A stretch of DNA of 64,000 bases from Leisingera daeponensis (lineage in GTDB: Bacteria > Pseudomonadota > Alphaproteobacteria > Rhodobacterales > Rhodobacteraceae). Below, piece after piece: positions 25,543 to 34,093 of the stretch. A model generated the notes under the pieces. It saw only the letters and a list, made by a program, of their open reading frames with translations. It was not told the DNA's origin and made no database searches. Numbering within the stretch: the first letter of the stretch is position 1; each line of letters begins with the position of its first letter. The translations under genes and the position numbers were made by a program. The DNA lies in contig NZ_JAHVJA010000008.1 of NCBI RefSeq assembly GCF_019801465.1, positions 124,001-188,000 of the forward strand. Direction: 5' to 3'.

Positions 25543-27132
25543 ATGCAGACCCTTACCACCAACCCGCCGCAGGCCCGGTACCGCAAACTCGATTTTGCTG
25601 GCCTGTCCACTGTTTCACTGGAGGGCGAGCACTTCCTGCGTGTCAGCAGCGAGCTGCTCCGCCAGCTGACAGAAGAGGCGTTTGCGGACGTTTCGCACCT
25701 GCTGCGCACATCCCATCTGGCCCAGTTGAGGGCGATCCTTGAAGATCCGGACGCATCGGACAATGATCGCTACGTGGCGCTGGAGCTGCTCAAAAACGCG
25801 GTGATTTCGGCGGAACGGGAATTTCCCAGCTGCCAGGACACCGGCACGGCGATTGTTGCCGGCAAGAAGGGCCAGAACGTTCTGGTCAGCGGTGACGCGC
25901 GGGCCGCCGTCGAGCAGGGCATTGCCCGGACGTGGAGCAAGCGCAACCTGCGGTTCTCGCAGATGGCGCCGCTGGATATGTTCACGGAACAGAATACCGG
26001 GACCAACCTGCCGGCACAGATCGACATCGAAGCGGTATCCGGCGACACTATGGAATTGCTTTTCATGGCCAAGGGCGGCGGGTCGGCCAACAAAACTTTC
26101 CTGTTCCAGGAAACCCGGCGCCTGCTGGAGCCGGAGCGGCTGCGCGCCTTTTTCGACGAGAAGATCCGCACCCTCGGCACCACTGCCTGCCCGCCGTATC
26201 ACCTGGCCTTCGTCATCGGCGGGCTGTCCGCCGAGCATTGCCTGAAAACCGTCAAGATGGCTTCCGCCCGCATGCTCGACGATCTGCCGACCAGCGGCAG
26301 TCCGGACGGCCGCGCCTTCCGCGATCTGGACGCGGAGGAGATGATCCTCGCCCTGACCCGCGATCTGGGCCTCGGGGCGCAGTTTGGCGGCAAGTATTTC
26401 TGCCATGACGTTCGGGTGATCCGGCTGCCGCGCCATGGCGGCAGCCTGCCGGTGGGCATGGGGGTCAGCTGTTCGGCCGACCGGCAAATCCGGGCGCGGA
26501 TTGACCGCGAAGGCGCCTGGCTGGAAGAGCTGGAGCGCGATCCGGCCCGGTTCCTGCCCGAGGGAGAGTTCGCCTCGGCGGCGGCGGTCCATATCGACTT
26601 GGACCAGCCGATGGGGGCGATCTGTGCCGCGCTGTCGGATATCCCAGTCTCGTCACCGGTACTACTGTCGGGAACTATGATCGTGGCGCGGGACCTGGTT
26701 CATGCCGAGCTTGCGCGACGGATCGCTGACGGCAAGCAGCTGCCGGACTACGTTCTGAACCACCCGGTCTATTATGCCGGTCCGGCAAAAACACCCGAGG
26801 GCCATGCATCCGGATCCTTCGGCCCGACAACTGCCACTCGCATGGACCCTTACGTGGCGGACCTGCAGGCGCGCGGTGCCAGCCGGGTGATGATCGCCAA
26901 GGGCAACCGCTCCCGGCAGGTGATCGACAGCTGCAAGGCAAACGGCGGTTTCTACCTGGGGTCAGTGGGCGGCGCTGCAGCGGTGCTGGGGCGTGACGTT
27001 ATCAAGCAGATCGAGGTGATCGACTTTCCCGAATTCGGCATGGAGGCGGTGCATCGCATTCGGGTTGAAAACTTTCCAGCCTTTGTGATTATTGACGACA
27101 AAGGCGGCGACTTCTTCACGCGCCGGCCGTAA
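25543..27132 (+). CDS. Class I (4Fe-4S) fumarate hydratase family, probable mesaconase
   Basis: A 529-residue class I fumarase. The three cluster cysteines of E. coli FumA (105, 224, 318) align with Cys97, Cys216 and Cys310, all offset by eight, so the Fe-S cluster should form. The C-terminal beta domain with the KGNRS motif is intact. Class I fumarases also hydrate mesaconate to (S)-citramalate, and mesaconate-using proteobacteria keep such a gene beside CaiB- and CitE-type genes. Here it is grouped with methylaspartate ammonia-lyase, which makes mesaconate, so a mesaconase role is strongly suggested; ordinary fumarase activity cannot be excluded. TTG 25507 is an alternative start; no clear ribosome site marks ATG 25543. 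Confidence 0.85.
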   Translation: MQTLTTNPPQARYRKLDFAGLSTVSLEGEHFLRVSSELLRQLTEEAFADVSHLLRTSHLAQLRAILEDPDASDNDRYVALELLKNAVISAEREFPSCQDTGTAIVAGKKGQNVLVSGDARAAVEQGIARTWSKRNLRFSQMAPLDMFTEQNTGTNLPAQIDIEAVSGDTMELLFMAKGGGSANKTFLFQETRRLLEPERLRAFFDEKIRTLGTTACPPYHLAFVIGGLSAEHCLKTVKMASARMLDDLPTSGSPDGRAFRDLDAEEMILALTRDLGLGAQFGGKYFCHDVRVIRLPRHGGSLPVGMGVSCSADRQIRARIDREGAWLEELERDPARFLPEGEFASAAAVHIDLDQPMGAICAALSDIPVSSPVLLSGTMIVARDLVHAELARRIADGKQLPDYVLNHPVYYAGPAKTPEGHASGSFGPTTATRMDPYVADLQARGASRVMIAKGNRSRQVIDSCKANGGFYLGSVGGAAAVLGRDVIKQIEVIDFPEFGMEAVHRIRVENFPAFVIIDDKGGDFFTRRP

Positions 27133-27145
27133 TTTGAGAGGCGGC

Positions 27146-28090
27146 ATGGGGCGTGACGAAACCAAAATCACACTGCGGCAACTGGAGATCTTCCTTGCTG
27201 CGGTAGAGCATCGCAGCTTTGCCAAGGCCGCACGGCAGTTGGGGCTGACCGCCTCGGCGGTTTCGATGCAGATGCAGAACCTGGGCAGCGAACTGGGGGT
27301 GCCCTTGTTCGAGAAAGACGGCCGCTCGATACGGCCAACGGCCATCGCGACTGCCGTCCTGCCCTACGCCGAACGCATGACCGCAACCCTGAATGAAGCA
27401 GTTGAAGTGGTTCGCGGACTGCAGGGAGAGATGGACAACCGGGTGCGCGTCGCCATGGTGTCCACCGCGCGCAACTTCGGGCCGCATTTGGTACAGGCCT
27501 TCCAACAGACCCACCCGGATACCGAGGTGCATGTCTCTATCCACAACCGGCGCGGCGTCATTGCGGCCCTGGAAAACCGGCAGATCGACATCGCGCTCAT
27601 GGGGCGCACACCTCGGCGGGTGGAAGTCGAGGCCCACCGCTTTGCTGCGCACCCTTATGTGCTCGTTGCGTCCCCGAAACATCCGCTCACCCGGTTCCGG
27701 AAGATCCACCGCAGTGATCTTGTGGCCCACAAGTTTCTTGTCCGCGAGCCCGGATCAGGAACGCGCATGGTGCATGAGCATTTCTTCCAGAGTGCGGAGC
27801 TGCCTCTGCCACCCGCACAGGAAATGGACAGCAACGCCAATATCAAACAGGCGGTCATGGCCAACATGGGTCTGGCGTTTATTTCGGCGCACACCATCGC
27901 TCTGGAACTGGCGGCCGGGAAGCTCTGCTTGCTGGATGTGAAGGGCATGCCGGAACTGCGTGACTGGTACGTGCTGCACCCTAAGGGAGCAGTGCTGGGC
28001 CGGGCCGCGCAGATGTTCCGCGATTTTGTCAGTCAGGAAGGACCTGGCTTCATGCAGGAATTTTTTGAAGCCTTGCCGCTTCCAACATAG
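27146..28090 (+). CDS. LysR family regulator of the methylaspartate/mesaconate cluster
   Basis: A 314-residue LysR regulator of CbbR-like appearance. The helix-turn-helix is in about residues 7-65 (LRQLEIFLAAVEHRSFAKAARQLGLTASAVSMQMQNL), followed by the periplasmic-binding-like effector domain. It begins 13 bases after the fumarase/mesaconase stop and converges on the CitE-type gene, overlapping its 3' end by 41 bases. This position between the two halves of the pathway makes it the likely pathway regulator, with mesaconate, citramalate or a CoA ester as possible effector. Confidence 0.87.
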   Translation: MGRDETKITLRQLEIFLAAVEHRSFAKAARQLGLTASAVSMQMQNLGSELGVPLFEKDGRSIRPTAIATAVLPYAERMTATLNEAVEVVRGLQGEMDNRVRVAMVSTARNFGPHLVQAFQQTHPDTEVHVSIHNRRGVIAALENRQIDIALMGRTPRRVEVEAHRFAAHPYVLVASPKHPLTRFRKIHRSDLVAHKFLVREPGSGTRMVHEHFFQSAELPLPPAQEMDSNANIKQAVMANMGLAFISAHTIALELAAGKLCLLDVKGMPELRDWYVLHPKGAVLGRAAQMFRDFVSQEGPGFMQEFFEALPLPT

Positions 28091-28907
28091 CCCGGGCGCG
28101 CTGCGCGACGGGTGGGTCCACCATTTCACCGTCCACCATCACGGCACCGCGCCCTGCAGCCTCAAAAGCAGAAAGAATCCGCCGGGCATGGGCCAATTCC
28201 GCCTCATCCGGCTGGAAGGCCTTATTGGCCAGCGCGACTTGCACGGGATGGATGCAAAGGATCCCGTTCATTCCGAGCGCGCGGGCGCGGGTGGCAGCAG
28301 CCTCAAAGCGAGCCCGGTCCTGAACATGGCCGATGCTGTCAGGCAGACCGACAGCCTCCAGTCCGGCGGAGCGGGCCGCCCAGACCAGTTGCTGGCAGGG
28401 CGCTGTCAGCGACTCGGGCGTGGGGTCATGTCCGCAGGCGTTGCTGAAGTCCTCGGTACCAAGGGCAAGCGCCCTCATGCGTGGCGTTGCCTTGGCAATC
28501 GCGGGCAGGGCCTGAAGCGCAAAGGCGGATTCGACCAAGGCAATCAGCCCGATCCCGCGCAGAGGCAAATTCACTTGCGCTTCCAGCGCCAGAAGATAAT
28601 CGTCAATCCAGACCATCTGCCCCGGGCTTGCGGCCTTTGGTACTATCAGTGCCGAAACTCCCGGCAGAGCGGCGGCTTCCAAATCCCTTGAGCAGGCTCC
28701 GAGTCCGGAGTTGACGCGGACAACAATCTGCAAACCAAACTGTGCAAGATGCGCAACTGCCCCCGGCAAGGCCTCTCGCGCAGCCTGCTTTTCTGCTTCG
28801 GGCACGCTGTCTTCGAGGTCCAGAATAACCGCATCCGCGCCACGCTCCTGCGCGCGCAGCACGAATTTCTCCTGATGTGCAGGGACGAAAAGCATAGATC
28901 GGGTCAA
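28050..28907 (-). CDS. CitE-type lyase, probable citramalyl-CoA lyase
   Basis: A 285-residue HpcH/HpaI-CitE family TIM-barrel protein. The N-terminus MTRSMLFVPAHQEKF, the metal-binding segment AVILDLEDSVPEAEK and ALALGTEDFSNACG are typical of stand-alone CitE-like lyases that cleave CoA esters. With a class I fumarase and CaiB-type transferase at hand, (S)-citramalyl-CoA to acetyl-CoA plus pyruvate is the expected reaction; beta-methylmalyl-CoA or malyl-CoA are alternatives. No other citrate lyase subunits (CitD, CitF) are present, which argues against citrate lyase. It overlaps the preceding CaiB-type gene by 4 bases and the convergent lysR by 41. Confidence 0.84.
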   Translation of the reverse strand: MTRSMLFVPAHQEKFVLRAQERGADAVILDLEDSVPEAEKQAAREALPGAVAHLAQFGLQIVVRVNSGLGACSRDLEAAALPGVSALIVPKAASPGQMVWIDDYLLALEAQVNLPLRGIGLIALVESAFALQALPAIAKATPRMRALALGTEDFSNACGHDPTPESLTAPCQQLVWAARSAGLEAVGLPDSIGHVQDRARFEAAATRARALGMNGILCIHPVQVALANKAFQPDEAELAHARRILSAFEAAGRGAVMVDGEMVDPPVAQRARAMLEAARLQKIPA

Positions 28908-30064
28908 GCCGGCACCGCCTCTGCCGCAAATTCCGCGCGGATCATTTCGCTGTGCTCACCCAGCCTTGGCACGGCGCCAAACCGCGGATTTGCAGGCGCA
29001 AAACTATGGCGCACGGGGGCCGCGACCAGTTCGACCTCTTCGCCGCTTTCCAAAGTCACGGGTGTCCGCCGCAATTGCGGATGCCGGGAGAAATCCTCGA
29101 CTGAGTTTACCCCTCCATAGGCAATCGTTGCCTGGTGCAACAACCGCTCCAGTTCTGCACGGCCGTGGCGCGCAAAATGCGCGGTGACCCAGGCGTCAAG
29201 CGTCGGCCGGTTGGCCACGCGGGCGGCAGCATCGCAGAACCTTGGATCAGTGGCCATCTCAGCTTCGCCGAAGACATCGGCGCAGAGCCGCACCCATTCC
29301 CGCTCGTTCTGGATTGAGATGGCCAGCATCTGCCCGTCGGCGGTGCGGAACCCGCCATAGGGTGCAATGGAGGGGTGATGCATGCCGACCGGTTCGGGCG
29401 CCTTGCCCCCATAGACCGCATGCATGAGCGGCACGGTCATCCAGTCGGCCGCAGTGTCGAAAAGCGAAATCTTCACCGAGCTGCCTTCGTCCGTCTGCGC
29501 GCGGGCAATCAATGCCTGCTGGATACCGATGACCGCATTCATGCCGGCCCCGATATCGCAGACCGACACACCGATCCGCCCCGGATGGCCCGGCGCGCCG
29601 TTGACGGAAACCAGCCCGCTCTCGCACTGCACGAGGAAGTCATAGGCCTTCATCTCGGAATAGGCGCCCTCTTCTCCATAACCCGAAATATCGCATGTGA
29701 TGAGCCGCGGATTGCGCGCGCGCAGCACCCCCGCATCAAAGCCCGCGCGGGCAATTGCACCGGGGGCAAGGTTCTGGATAAAGACATCGGCGCGGTCGAG
29801 GATCCGGTGCAGCAGCGCCGCGTCATCGGCATCCTTGATGTCCAGGCACAGGCTTTCCTTGCCGTGGTTGGCCCAGACGAAATAGGACGCCTCGCCCTTG
29901 ACCGCCTTGTCGTATTCCCGGGCGAAGTCCCCGCTGTCGCGTTCGATCTTGATGACCCGCGCGCCCCCTTCGGCAAAGTGGCACGAGGCCAGCGGCGCCG
30001 CGACAGCCTGTTCCAGGGACACGACCAGCAGGCCCTCATATGGCTTGCAAGTGCGCTGTGTCAT
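28904..30064 (-). CDS. Family III CoA-transferase (CaiB/BaiF), probable citramalate CoA-transferase
   Basis: A 386-residue CaiB/BaiF protein. The catalytic aspartate of the family is Asp170 in GVSVCDIGAGMNAVIG, and the start VVSLEQAVAAPLASCHFAEGGARVIKIE is the family's CoA-binding N-terminus. Such enzymes move CoA between carboxylates, often from succinyl-CoA. Between methylaspartate ammonia-lyase/mesaconase and a CitE lyase, activation of (S)-citramalate to citramalyl-CoA is the most coherent role. Activation of mesaconate itself, as in the methylaspartate cycle of haloarchaea, is the main alternative. Its start overlaps the ammonia-lyase end by 29 bases. Confidence 0.84.
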   Translation of the reverse strand: MTQRTCKPYEGLLVVSLEQAVAAPLASCHFAEGGARVIKIERDSGDFAREYDKAVKGEASYFVWANHGKESLCLDIKDADDAALLHRILDRADVFIQNLAPGAIARAGFDAGVLRARNPRLITCDISGYGEEGAYSEMKAYDFLVQCESGLVSVNGAPGHPGRIGVSVCDIGAGMNAVIGIQQALIARAQTDEGSSVKISLFDTAADWMTVPLMHAVYGGKAPEPVGMHHPSIAPYGGFRTADGQMLAISIQNEREWVRLCADVFGEAEMATDPRFCDAAARVANRPTLDAWVTAHFARHGRAELERLLHQATIAYGGVNSVEDFSRHPQLRRTPVTLESGEEVELVAAPVRHSFAPANPRFGAVPRLGEHSEMIRAEFAAEAVPA

Positions 30065-31310
30065 TCCGGGCCTCCTTTGCCTTGGAAATTGTCAGAATCC
30101 GGCTCATTTCATTGGCAACGATCGTCATGCCCTCGTCGAACCCCATGCCGGGCTTCACCAGCACCCTGTCGGGGCGGGTCGCAAAGGCGGCATGCAAGCA
30201 GGCGCGGGCCGAGCCGTCGGTCTCGTTGCAGGTGCCGCCCTGGTAGGCATCCACGCCGGTGCCCTTGCAATAGAGCACCGCGTCAACGGTATTGTGGAGC
30301 GAGCCCAGGTCCGGTGTCTTGATCTGCACCATGTCGCAACACTCCGCATCGACAAAATCGACCACATCGGCAACGGTGTTGCACCATTCGTCGGCCACGA
30401 TCTTCACGGTGCTGCCCCGCGCCTGCAGCGCGGCGCGCAGCTGCCCGAGCAGGTCCATCTGGCCTTGTTTCGACCCGGCGTCGCAGGGGCCCTCGATATA
30501 GAGATCGAAGGGGGCTGCCCGCGCTTCGAGCAGGCACAGGTAATCCGCCATCTGCTGCGGATCGTTGCCGAAAATCTGGCCAATGGTTCCGTAGACGTCG
30601 ATATGGATCTTCGGACGATAGGCGGTGTCGGCGCGCAGGGCCTCGATCCGCTGGGCCAGCCAGGTCACATATTCGGCGAGCTTGCCGCCGCTCTGCCCCA
30701 GTTTCTGCGGGACATTATTGATCAGCCCGTGCGGCAGGGCCGCAACCTGCCGCAGCACCATCTTGTCAACGCTGCTGTAACGGTCATCGCCGCTCTGGCC
30801 GAACAGGGGCAGCGGCTGCAGGACGCGCGGCAACTGCCATTCGTCGCAGATCACCTCGTATTTCTGCCGCCCGGTGGCAAGGGCTGTGGCCTCCAGCAGG
30901 GCCTGGCTGACGCCGTAGCGGATTGCCGTGTGCAGCCGGGCGCCCTCCGCCTCCAGCGCATCGAACCGCTGCACCGTCTCGCGGAACCGGGTAACGTCGC
31001 AGCCGGTCAGCAAAGGCGCCAGATGTTCCTGCATCAGGGGAATGAAACGGGCGGCCGTGAACAGCGGGTCGCGCCCGCCCGCGCCTGAGTACTGCACCGC
31101 CGCGCAATCGCCCTGCGCCCAAAGCCCGTTTTCCAGCTCCAGCAGAACGGAAACCGCCTCGCCCCGCTGGCGGATACTGTCAAAGCCGCCGGTCCGCGCC
31201 GCGCCGCGGTAGACGAACCCGTCCTGCTGCGCACCGTCCTTGATGGCCGCCTGGTCGTCGAAGTAATACGCCGCGTGGCCAGGGGCGAAATGAACACTTT
31301 TGATCTTCAT
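30036..31310 (-). CDS. Methylaspartate ammonia-lyase
   Basis: A 424-residue enolase-superfamily enzyme converting L-threo-3-methylaspartate to mesaconate plus ammonia. Active-site residues known from the clostridial enzyme fall at the same numbers here: His194, Asp238, Glu273, Asp307 and the base Lys331. Family text KIHIDVYGTIG and YIEGPCDAGSKQGQMDLL leaves little doubt. The frame extends to 31478 without family similarity; the ATG at 31310 (MKIKSVHFAPG) with AGGACC upstream is the start. It lies 16 bases after glutamate mutase subunit E and overlaps the CoA-transferase gene. Confidence 0.95.
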   Translation of the reverse strand: MKIKSVHFAPGHAAYYFDDQAAIKDGAQQDGFVYRGAARTGGFDSIRQRGEAVSVLLELENGLWAQGDCAAVQYSGAGGRDPLFTAARFIPLMQEHLAPLLTGCDVTRFRETVQRFDALEAEGARLHTAIRYGVSQALLEATALATGRQKYEVICDEWQLPRVLQPLPLFGQSGDDRYSSVDKMVLRQVAALPHGLINNVPQKLGQSGGKLAEYVTWLAQRIEALRADTAYRPKIHIDVYGTIGQIFGNDPQQMADYLCLLEARAAPFDLYIEGPCDAGSKQGQMDLLGQLRAALQARGSTVKIVADEWCNTVADVVDFVDAECCDMVQIKTPDLGSLHNTVDAVLYCKGTGVDAYQGGTCNETDGSARACLHAAFATRPDRVLVKPGMGFDEGMTIVANEMSRILTISKAKEARNDTAHLQAI

Positions 31311-31326
31311 GGGTAGGTCCTTGGAA

Positions 31327-32781
31327 TCATGCAGCCGGGCGGCCGATAAGCTTGCTGGCGGAAATGGCGCGGACGTCATCCACGACCATGTCAAAGGAGG
31401 CTTCACGCCCTTCCGACGCGGCACGTTCGCCGATCTTGTCGCGGTGGAACGCAAGCACGTCCTTAGGTAGCGGAACATTGCCCGGATCGAAGATGCGCAC
31501 CGCGCCGCGGTTGTCCCGCACCGGGATCAGGCTGCCCGCATTGGCCTGTGCCGGCGCAAAGGGCACATCCATGACCCCCTGTTCGAACGCCAGCACGATG
31601 CCTTGCGCCACGTCGCCCCGGCCCAGCCGGTAGATGCGCCGCATCACGGCATGGACCTCGGCTTCGATGATTTCCGCCTCTTCGGCGATATCAGCAGAGT
31701 CGGGGCGGGCCTGGTCAGCGATCATGTTGACCATCTGCCGGGTCGCCCGGAGACCGGCGATATTGGCCTCAAGCGTCGGCACGCCGCTGGCTTCGTGCGG
31801 TGTCTTCACGATGATCTTGGTGACCCGCGCCTGCCGCGCCGCCAGGGCACCCAGGCAGATCACCGCGGTGGCCTGCGCCTCATCCTCGGGAAAGCCGCCC
31901 ATCCACTGATGGAACACGGTGGACAGCGCGTAATCGTCGTAACCGGCGTCCTGGAAATAGTGATGCGCCAGCTTGCGCAAGGACCGCATGGCGGCAATGT
32001 CCTGAACCATGTTCCCGGCCTGGCCGTAGCCCAGCGTAAGGCAGCGAACCCCCTGCTCCAGCGCCAGCAGCCCCTCGACGATGGCTACTACATGGCTGAC
32101 AAAGGGCGGCACAAGCGTGCCGGTCAGCGGGCCGAACGGCTCCCGGTTGATGCGGATGCCATGTTCTTCGTAGCGGCCGACCAGCCGGTCGCAGTATTGC
32201 CAGTGACGGATCGAGTCCTGCAGGGGCACAGTTTTGGCATAAGGAATGTTGTAGGAAATCCCGCCGCCTTCGTAGCTGGAGAAACCGGCTGACAAGGTGA
32301 TCTCGGCCAGCAGCCGCGCATCCGGGGTGCCGTGGCGCACCTGAATAGGTTTGTCGACGGCATCGACAAGCGTTGCGCAGCCGTCGACGCCATGGTTGAC
32401 GGCGGGAAACCCGTTCAGCAGCGATGTGCCGACAGCGCGCGAGCGGTCAATCCCGGTCTGCGCATCCTCGTACCGGTTCAGGCGCGTATAGGCGTCCACC
32501 GTGGTGGGCAGCAGATCGCAATGCGGGCTGAGCCCATTCATCAGCGCAGTATGTTCGCGCAGCAGGGCAACGCCGGCCCGGGGCTGCAGCAGCGTGCGGC
32601 CCTCGGCGTGCGCCTGCGCCAGGGCCGCCGAGAACCGTTTGCTTTCGGGCAGACTCTGCTGCCGGGCAACACCGGCGCCGAAATCCACGGCTGCGCCAGT
32701 CGGCCAGCTTTGCAGAACGCCGCGGCGTTCTGCGGCAAACGCATCATCGGAAAGACGCGTGTTGGCAATTTCTGGGGTCAC
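31327..32781 (-). CDS. Glutamate mutase (methylaspartate mutase) epsilon subunit
   Basis: A 484-residue TIM-barrel catalytic subunit of adenosylcobalamin-dependent glutamate mutase, which converts L-glutamate to 3-methylaspartate by radical carbon-skeleton rearrangement. Length and text (RQQSLPESKRF, QPRAGVALLREHTALM, VRHGTPDARLLAEI, GGGISYNIPYAKTVPL, TLGYGQAGNMVQDIAA) match GlmE/MutE. It follows the small B12-binding subunit by 15 bases and precedes the ammonia-lyase, giving the pathway order mutase then lyase. Function needs a supply of adenosylcobalamin. Confidence 0.95.
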   Translation of the reverse strand: MTPEIANTRLSDDAFAAERRGVLQSWPTGAAVDFGAGVARQQSLPESKRFSAALAQAHAEGRTLLQPRAGVALLREHTALMNGLSPHCDLLPTTVDAYTRLNRYEDAQTGIDRSRAVGTSLLNGFPAVNHGVDGCATLVDAVDKPIQVRHGTPDARLLAEITLSAGFSSYEGGGISYNIPYAKTVPLQDSIRHWQYCDRLVGRYEEHGIRINREPFGPLTGTLVPPFVSHVVAIVEGLLALEQGVRCLTLGYGQAGNMVQDIAAMRSLRKLAHHYFQDAGYDDYALSTVFHQWMGGFPEDEAQATAVICLGALAARQARVTKIIVKTPHEASGVPTLEANIAGLRATRQMVNMIADQARPDSADIAEEAEIIEAEVHAVMRRIYRLGRGDVAQGIVLAFEQGVMDVPFAPAQANAGSLIPVRDNRGAVRIFDPGNVPLPKDVLAFHRDKIGERAASEGREASFDMVVDDVRAISASKLIGRPAA

Positions 32782-32796
32782 TGTTCCGGTCCTTGC

Positions 32797-33279
32797 CTAA
32801 CGAGCATCCAGGAAAGGCGCGCCGGTATCGAAAGCCGCCGAGTTATGCCCCAGCTGCGGCACCCGGCGCAGGTCGATGTCCCGGCGCAGCCCGGCGATCA
32901 TCTCGGCCAGATTGACGCTTGGCCGGAACACCCGGTCATAGCCCATGTCCAGGAACAGCGCCTCGACCTCCTTCCAGTCCTTCTTGCCGATCACCAGATT
33001 GCCGCCGGCATAGAGCACGATGTCGCCGGCGCCGCGTTCCTCGCAGCGTTCGCGCATCCCGGCGCAGTCGATCTCGCCGTGGCCGTAGATCGAAGACACA
33101 AGGATGGCATCGGCGCCTTCGCCAACCGCCGCGGTGACGAATTCCTCCTGGCTGACCATCACCCCGAGGTTGACCACCTTGATCCCGGCATCACTCAGGG
33201 CCCTGTCCAGAATGCGGTTGCCGACCACATGGCAATCCGAACCGATAACCCCGAGGATCACCTTGTACCCCTGTTCCAT
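32797..33279 (-). CDS. Glutamate mutase sigma (B12-binding) subunit
   Basis: A 160-residue cobalamin-binding subunit. The base-off/His-on motif DxHxxG is Asp15-Cys-His17-Val-Val-Gly20, followed further on by the GG of YAGGNLVIG that contacts the nucleotide loop. The upstream frame (to 33348) lacks similarity, so the ATG at 33279 with GGGAGC ahead is chosen. It is the first gene of the minus-strand operon mutS-mutE-ammonia-lyase-CoA-transferase-lyase. No MutL-type reactivating protein follows, unlike in clostridial operons. Confidence 0.93.
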   Translation of the reverse strand: MEQGYKVILGVIGSDCHVVGNRILDRALSDAGIKVVNLGVMVSQEEFVTAAVGEGADAILVSSIYGHGEIDCAGMRERCEERGAGDIVLYAGGNLVIGKKDWKEVEALFLDMGYDRVFRPSVNLAEMIAGLRRDIDLRRVPQLGHNSAAFDTGAPFLDAR

Positions 33280-33694
33280 CTGCGTTGCTCCCGAGTCGTT
33301 CGCGCAATGATGGCAACAGCTAAAGCGCAGGCAGAGATATTGCGTCAACTCATCTTGATGATGTCTGGCAACTCATCAGTTTTGCTTTACATTATGAGTG
33401 CCAATGGACGCTGCTGAGGAAATCGAACATGAGATTGGATTTGCCCATTCAATCGGTTGGGGTGCCTGGTGCCTCGCTCCATGCGTTGAGGCGCCCGAGC
33501 CTAAAGCAACATGATGTGACACTGCATGCATGCTTGAAATCCAGTTATCAATTTCCGCTTCGGTGAAATCCGCTGCGACGCAATAATCCAGTTGCCGCAG
33601 GCGCAAGATTCAGATTGAGCTTTCTGCACGTGCATCCTTTGCCAGCGCATAAGTTCGGTATTGTCCAGCGTTGAATGAATCCGCCACCACTGAG

Positions 33695-33777
33695 ATTTCG
33701 CGGGTGCAGCGGAAGTCCGGAATGACGGGCCGCACCGCGGCGGTGGAGGGTGATGATCAACGGCGACTCTGGGCCGA
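33695..33777 (+). repeat. Dispersed repeat, copy A
   Basis: This 83-base block matches 43514-43596 with 7 mismatches and no gaps, and its later part also resembles 35721-35813. All copies are in non-coding DNA beside damaged or accessory genes. Translated similarity between small frames over the copies reflects the DNA repeat, not a protein. Confidence 0.75.
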
Positions 33778-34002
33778 TCGCGCCGCCCCGGTCTGACGGG
33801 CGGTTTGCTGCCATTTTCCGCAGGTACAAACCGATCAGGAGGCTTCGGCGAGAGCGGCCATACTGGCGATCATTAAAGCCCAGTTTTCTCTGCACTACGG
33901 CAAGTCGGCTCGGAGCCCAAGTTGCCGTTACTTATTTTGGAGCTCTTCGCTAAAGCAGCATGCTGCTTGGGAGCCTCCCGCAGACATCTGTGCTACACGT
34001 TC

Positions 34003-34058
34003 CTGACGCTAATGCGGCCCTTCACGTAGTCGGCAAGGAAGGGCCGCATTAACGTCAG
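34003..34058 (-). terminator. 21-bp inverted repeat downstream of the amidohydrolase
   Basis: Arms at 34003-34023 and 34038-34058 (21 bases, one mismatch) flank a 14-base loop, 36 bases past the amidohydrolase stop on the minus strand. The stem is very strong, but there is no T-run; it is likely the transcript end for this gene or a small palindromic element inserted there. Confidence 0.6.
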
Positions 34059-34093
34059 ATGTTAATTGGTCCGTGGAGAGATAGAACGGCCTG

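Larger units (their letters stand above)
33280..34093. other. Intergenic region with repeat copy A and a large inverted repeat
   Basis: About 800 bases without a supportable gene. It contains the promoter of the glutamate mutase operon, one copy of a dispersed repeat (33695-33777) and a long inverted repeat near the end. A short minus-strand frame at 33376-33606 begins with protein-like text (MRLRQLDYCVAADFTEAEIDNW) but then degenerates; it may be a gene scrap, and I do not annotate it. Confidence 0.6.

Noticed and set aside
33548-33895. Minus-strand small protein sharing text with a frame at 43364-43717
   Set aside because: The shared text follows a non-coding DNA repeat; similarity stops where the repeat stops.
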